Assembly (NCBI GenBank): GCA_943372515.1
Contig: CALRYY010000107.1
Coordinates: forward strand, 1 to 14,727
DNA from: RAM1 sp943372515
GTDB taxonomy: Bacteria; Pseudomonadota; Gammaproteobacteria; Burkholderiales; Burkholderiaceae_C
Reading direction: 5' to 3'
DNA: 14,727 nucleotides
This document shows, in pieces, positions 13,516 to 14,727 of this stretch. Numbering within the stretch: position 1 is the first letter of the stretch; every line of letters begins with the position of its first letter. A program made the position numbers and the translations under genes. The notes under the pieces are model-generated. The model did no database searches and was not told the DNA's origin. It worked only from the letters and a program-made list of their open reading frames with translations.

Positions 13516-13654
13516 GCGGGGTGCGGCAACCTCGCATCTGCGGCGGCCTTGAGATGTTTAAGCAATAAACAACTGAATTCTTATTGGTTCCAGTTTTGAA
13601 GGCTGGCTCCCAGAATCGGCTCCTGTTCACATTTACACGTACTGAGAGACCGTC
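13516..13654 (+). promoter_or_regulatory. Leader of sulfate-uptake operon with inverted repeat
   Basis: This 139-bp gap is AT-richer than its flanks in the middle. CAATAA (13563-13568) and TTATTG (13581-13586) form an inverted repeat with a 12-base spacer. TTGAGA (13549-13554) could be a -35 with a weak CTGAAT (13573-13578) 18 bases on. A GAGAGA at 13644-13649 may be the ribosome-binding site of the next gene. In other proteobacteria sulfate-uptake genes are activated by CysB; whether this dyad is such a site is unknown. Confidence 0.4.
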
Positions 13655-14683
13655 ATGAGCCTTCGCCGCACCTTTATCAAGCTTCCCCTGGCCGCCGCCG
13701 CAGCAGCCGCTTTGGCCCTCCCGGCTGTCACTGCATTCGCCCAGGCCCCAGCGCCGGTGACCCTGCTCAACGTGTCCTATGACCCGACGCGCGAGCTGTA
13801 CGTGGAATACAACGCTGCCTTCGCCAAGTACTGGAAGGCCAAGACCGGCCAGGACGTGACCATCAAGCAAAGCCACGGTGGCTCGGGCCGCCAGGCCCGC
13901 TCGGTCATTGACGGGCTGGATGCCGACGTGGTGACGCTGGCGCTGGCCGGCGACATCGACGCCGTGCACAAGAACGGCGGCTGGATCCCCGCAGACTGGC
14001 AAAAGCGCCTGCCGCTGGCGTCGTCGCCCTACACATCCACCATCGTGCTGGTCACGCGTGCCGGCAACCCCAAGGGCATCAAGGACTGGGACGACCTGAT
14101 CAAGCCCGGCATCAACGTGATCACGCCCAACCCCAAGACATCGGGCGGCGCCCGCTGGAATTACCTGGCCGCCTGGGAATTTGCCAAGCGCAAGTACGGT
14201 GGTGACGCCAAGGCCAAGGAATTCGTGCAAAAGCTCTACGCCAACGTGTCGATTCTGGACACGGGCGCGCGCGGCTCGTCGGTGACCTTTGCCCAGCGCA
14301 ACCAGGGCGACGTGTTCATCAGCTGGGAAAACGAGGCCTACCTGCTGGAAAAGGAATTCGGCAACAAGGTCGACTTTGTGTACCCCTCGCTGTCCATCCT
14401 GGCCCAGCCGCCCGTGACGGTGGTGGACAAGAACGTGGACAAAAAGGGCACGCGCGCTGTGGCCGAGGAATACCTGAAGTACCTGTACACCGAAGAAGCG
14501 CAAGACATCATTGGCAAGCACTTCTACCGCCCCACGTCGGCCAAGGCCCAGGCCAAGTACGCCAAGCAATTGCCCAAGCTGAACCTGTTCACCATTGAAG
14601 AAGCGTTTGGCGGCTGGGCCAAGGCCGACAAGGACCATTTCGCGGATGGCGGCAGCTTCGACCAGATTTACACCAAGAAGTAA
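13655..14683 (+). CDS. sbp: Periplasmic sulfate-binding protein of sulfate ABC importer
   Basis: This 342-residue solute-binding protein captures sulfate (or thiosulfate) in the periplasm and delivers it to the CysTWA ABC importer for cysteine synthesis. The N-terminal Sec signal has RR at 4-5, an Ala/Leu core and a probable cleavage after A29 (AFA-QAP). Family signatures are SYDPTREL (41-48), SHGGSGRQA (73-81), GLDADVVTLAL (87-97) and NPKTSGGARW (159-168), whose backbone and side-chain groups line the anion pocket in Sbp/CysP. The start ATG at 13655 follows GAGAGA. After its stop, 36 bases precede the next start, which has a good ribosome-binding site. The choice between sbp and cysP is not firm from sequence alone. 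Confidence 0.93.
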   Translation: MSLRRTFIKLPLAAAAAAALALPAVTAFAQAPAPVTLLNVSYDPTRELYVEYNAAFAKYWKAKTGQDVTIKQSHGGSGRQARSVIDGLDADVVTLALAGDIDAVHKNGGWIPADWQKRLPLASSPYTSTIVLVTRAGNPKGIKDWDDLIKPGINVITPNPKTSGGARWNYLAAWEFAKRKYGGDAKAKEFVQKLYANVSILDTGARGSSVTFAQRNQGDVFISWENEAYLLEKEFGNKVDFVYPSLSILAQPPVTVVDKNVDKKGTRAVAEEYLKYLYTEEAQDIIGKHFYRPTSAKAQAKYAKQLPKLNLFTIEEAFGGWAKADKDHFADGGSFDQIYTKK

Positions 14684-14719
14684 GCGGTCCAGCTGTTGCA
14701 CGAAGATCAGGGAGTTTTG

Positions 14720-14727
14720 ATGTCCGT
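14720..14727 (+). CDS. Start of next gene, probably sulfate permease CysT (partial)
   Basis: AGGGAG at 14709-14714 stands five bases before ATG at 14720, and only two codons and two bases are visible. Position right after a sulfate-binding protein makes the CysT/CysU permease the most likely product. This is inferred from the usual gene order and not from the coding sequence. Confidence 0.5.

Noticed and set aside
13493..14701. 402-codon minus-strand frame across the sulfate-binding gene
   Set aside because: The plus-strand sulfate-binding protein is unmistakable. The antisense product has no domain and no ribosome-binding site that I can see.
1..14727. CRISPR arrays, rRNA or tRNA genes
   Set aside because: No regularly spaced repeats and no rRNA- or tRNA-like structure were seen on either strand. 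The only long exact repeat noticed is the 33-bp pair.

Overview
The window is GC-rich and compactly coded. It reads as the chromosome of a betaproteobacterium of the Comamonadaceae type (Acidovorax/Delftia-like). This rests on gene content and protein style (ruvAB, TtcA, a DSD1-type PLP enzyme, a sulfate-binding protein) and was not tested by database search.

Layout. (1) 155-5060, plus strand: ruvA and ruvB abut and encode the Holliday-junction branch-migration motor. Nine bases later begins a three-gene export cassette: a membrane-fusion (HlyD/MacA-like) adaptor, a MacB/FtsX-type permease and a LolD/MacB-like ATPase. (2) 5064-6773, minus strand: a 569-residue membrane protein fuses an alkylglycerol-monooxygenase-like (AGMO/TMEM195) hydroxylase to a YhhN/TMEM86 (lysoplasmalogenase-like) domain. 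It is convergent with the ATPase gene. (3) 6792-8870: an accessory islet bounded by a perfect 33-bp direct repeat. It holds an intact mntA-like nucleotidyltransferase, a hepT-like toxin gene cut off after 21 codons, an HNH-type protein, and a convergent unknown protein with an R-x4-H (HEPN-like) motif. The right-hand 2/3 of the islet is visibly less GC-rich than the rest. (4) 8839-12278, minus strand: a tight housekeeping operon, in transcription order ttcA, a DUF4136-like lipoprotein, a histidine phosphatase and a DSD1-family PLP enzyme. (5) 12325-13515, plus strand: a small 2OG-Fe(II) oxygenase, an orphan AbrB/VapB-like protein and a GNAT acetyltransferase. (6) 13655-14727, plus strand: a periplasmic sulfate-binding protein and the first codons of the next gene, probably the sulfate permease cysT.

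The main discovery is the islet. One 33-bp copy is the natural 3' end of the DSD1-family gene, including its stop codon. The other lies 19 bp before the start of the AGMO-like gene. Removing one copy plus the 2,046-bp unit restores a gap of about 19-20 bp between those two co-directional genes. The islet therefore appears to have entered a five-gene operon at the 3' end of DSD1 while preserving that gene, in the manner of an integrative element or a small defence/toxin cargo, but no integrase is encoded. The second point of interest is the AGMO-YhhN fusion: both halves resemble enzymes that act on ether-lipid bonds.
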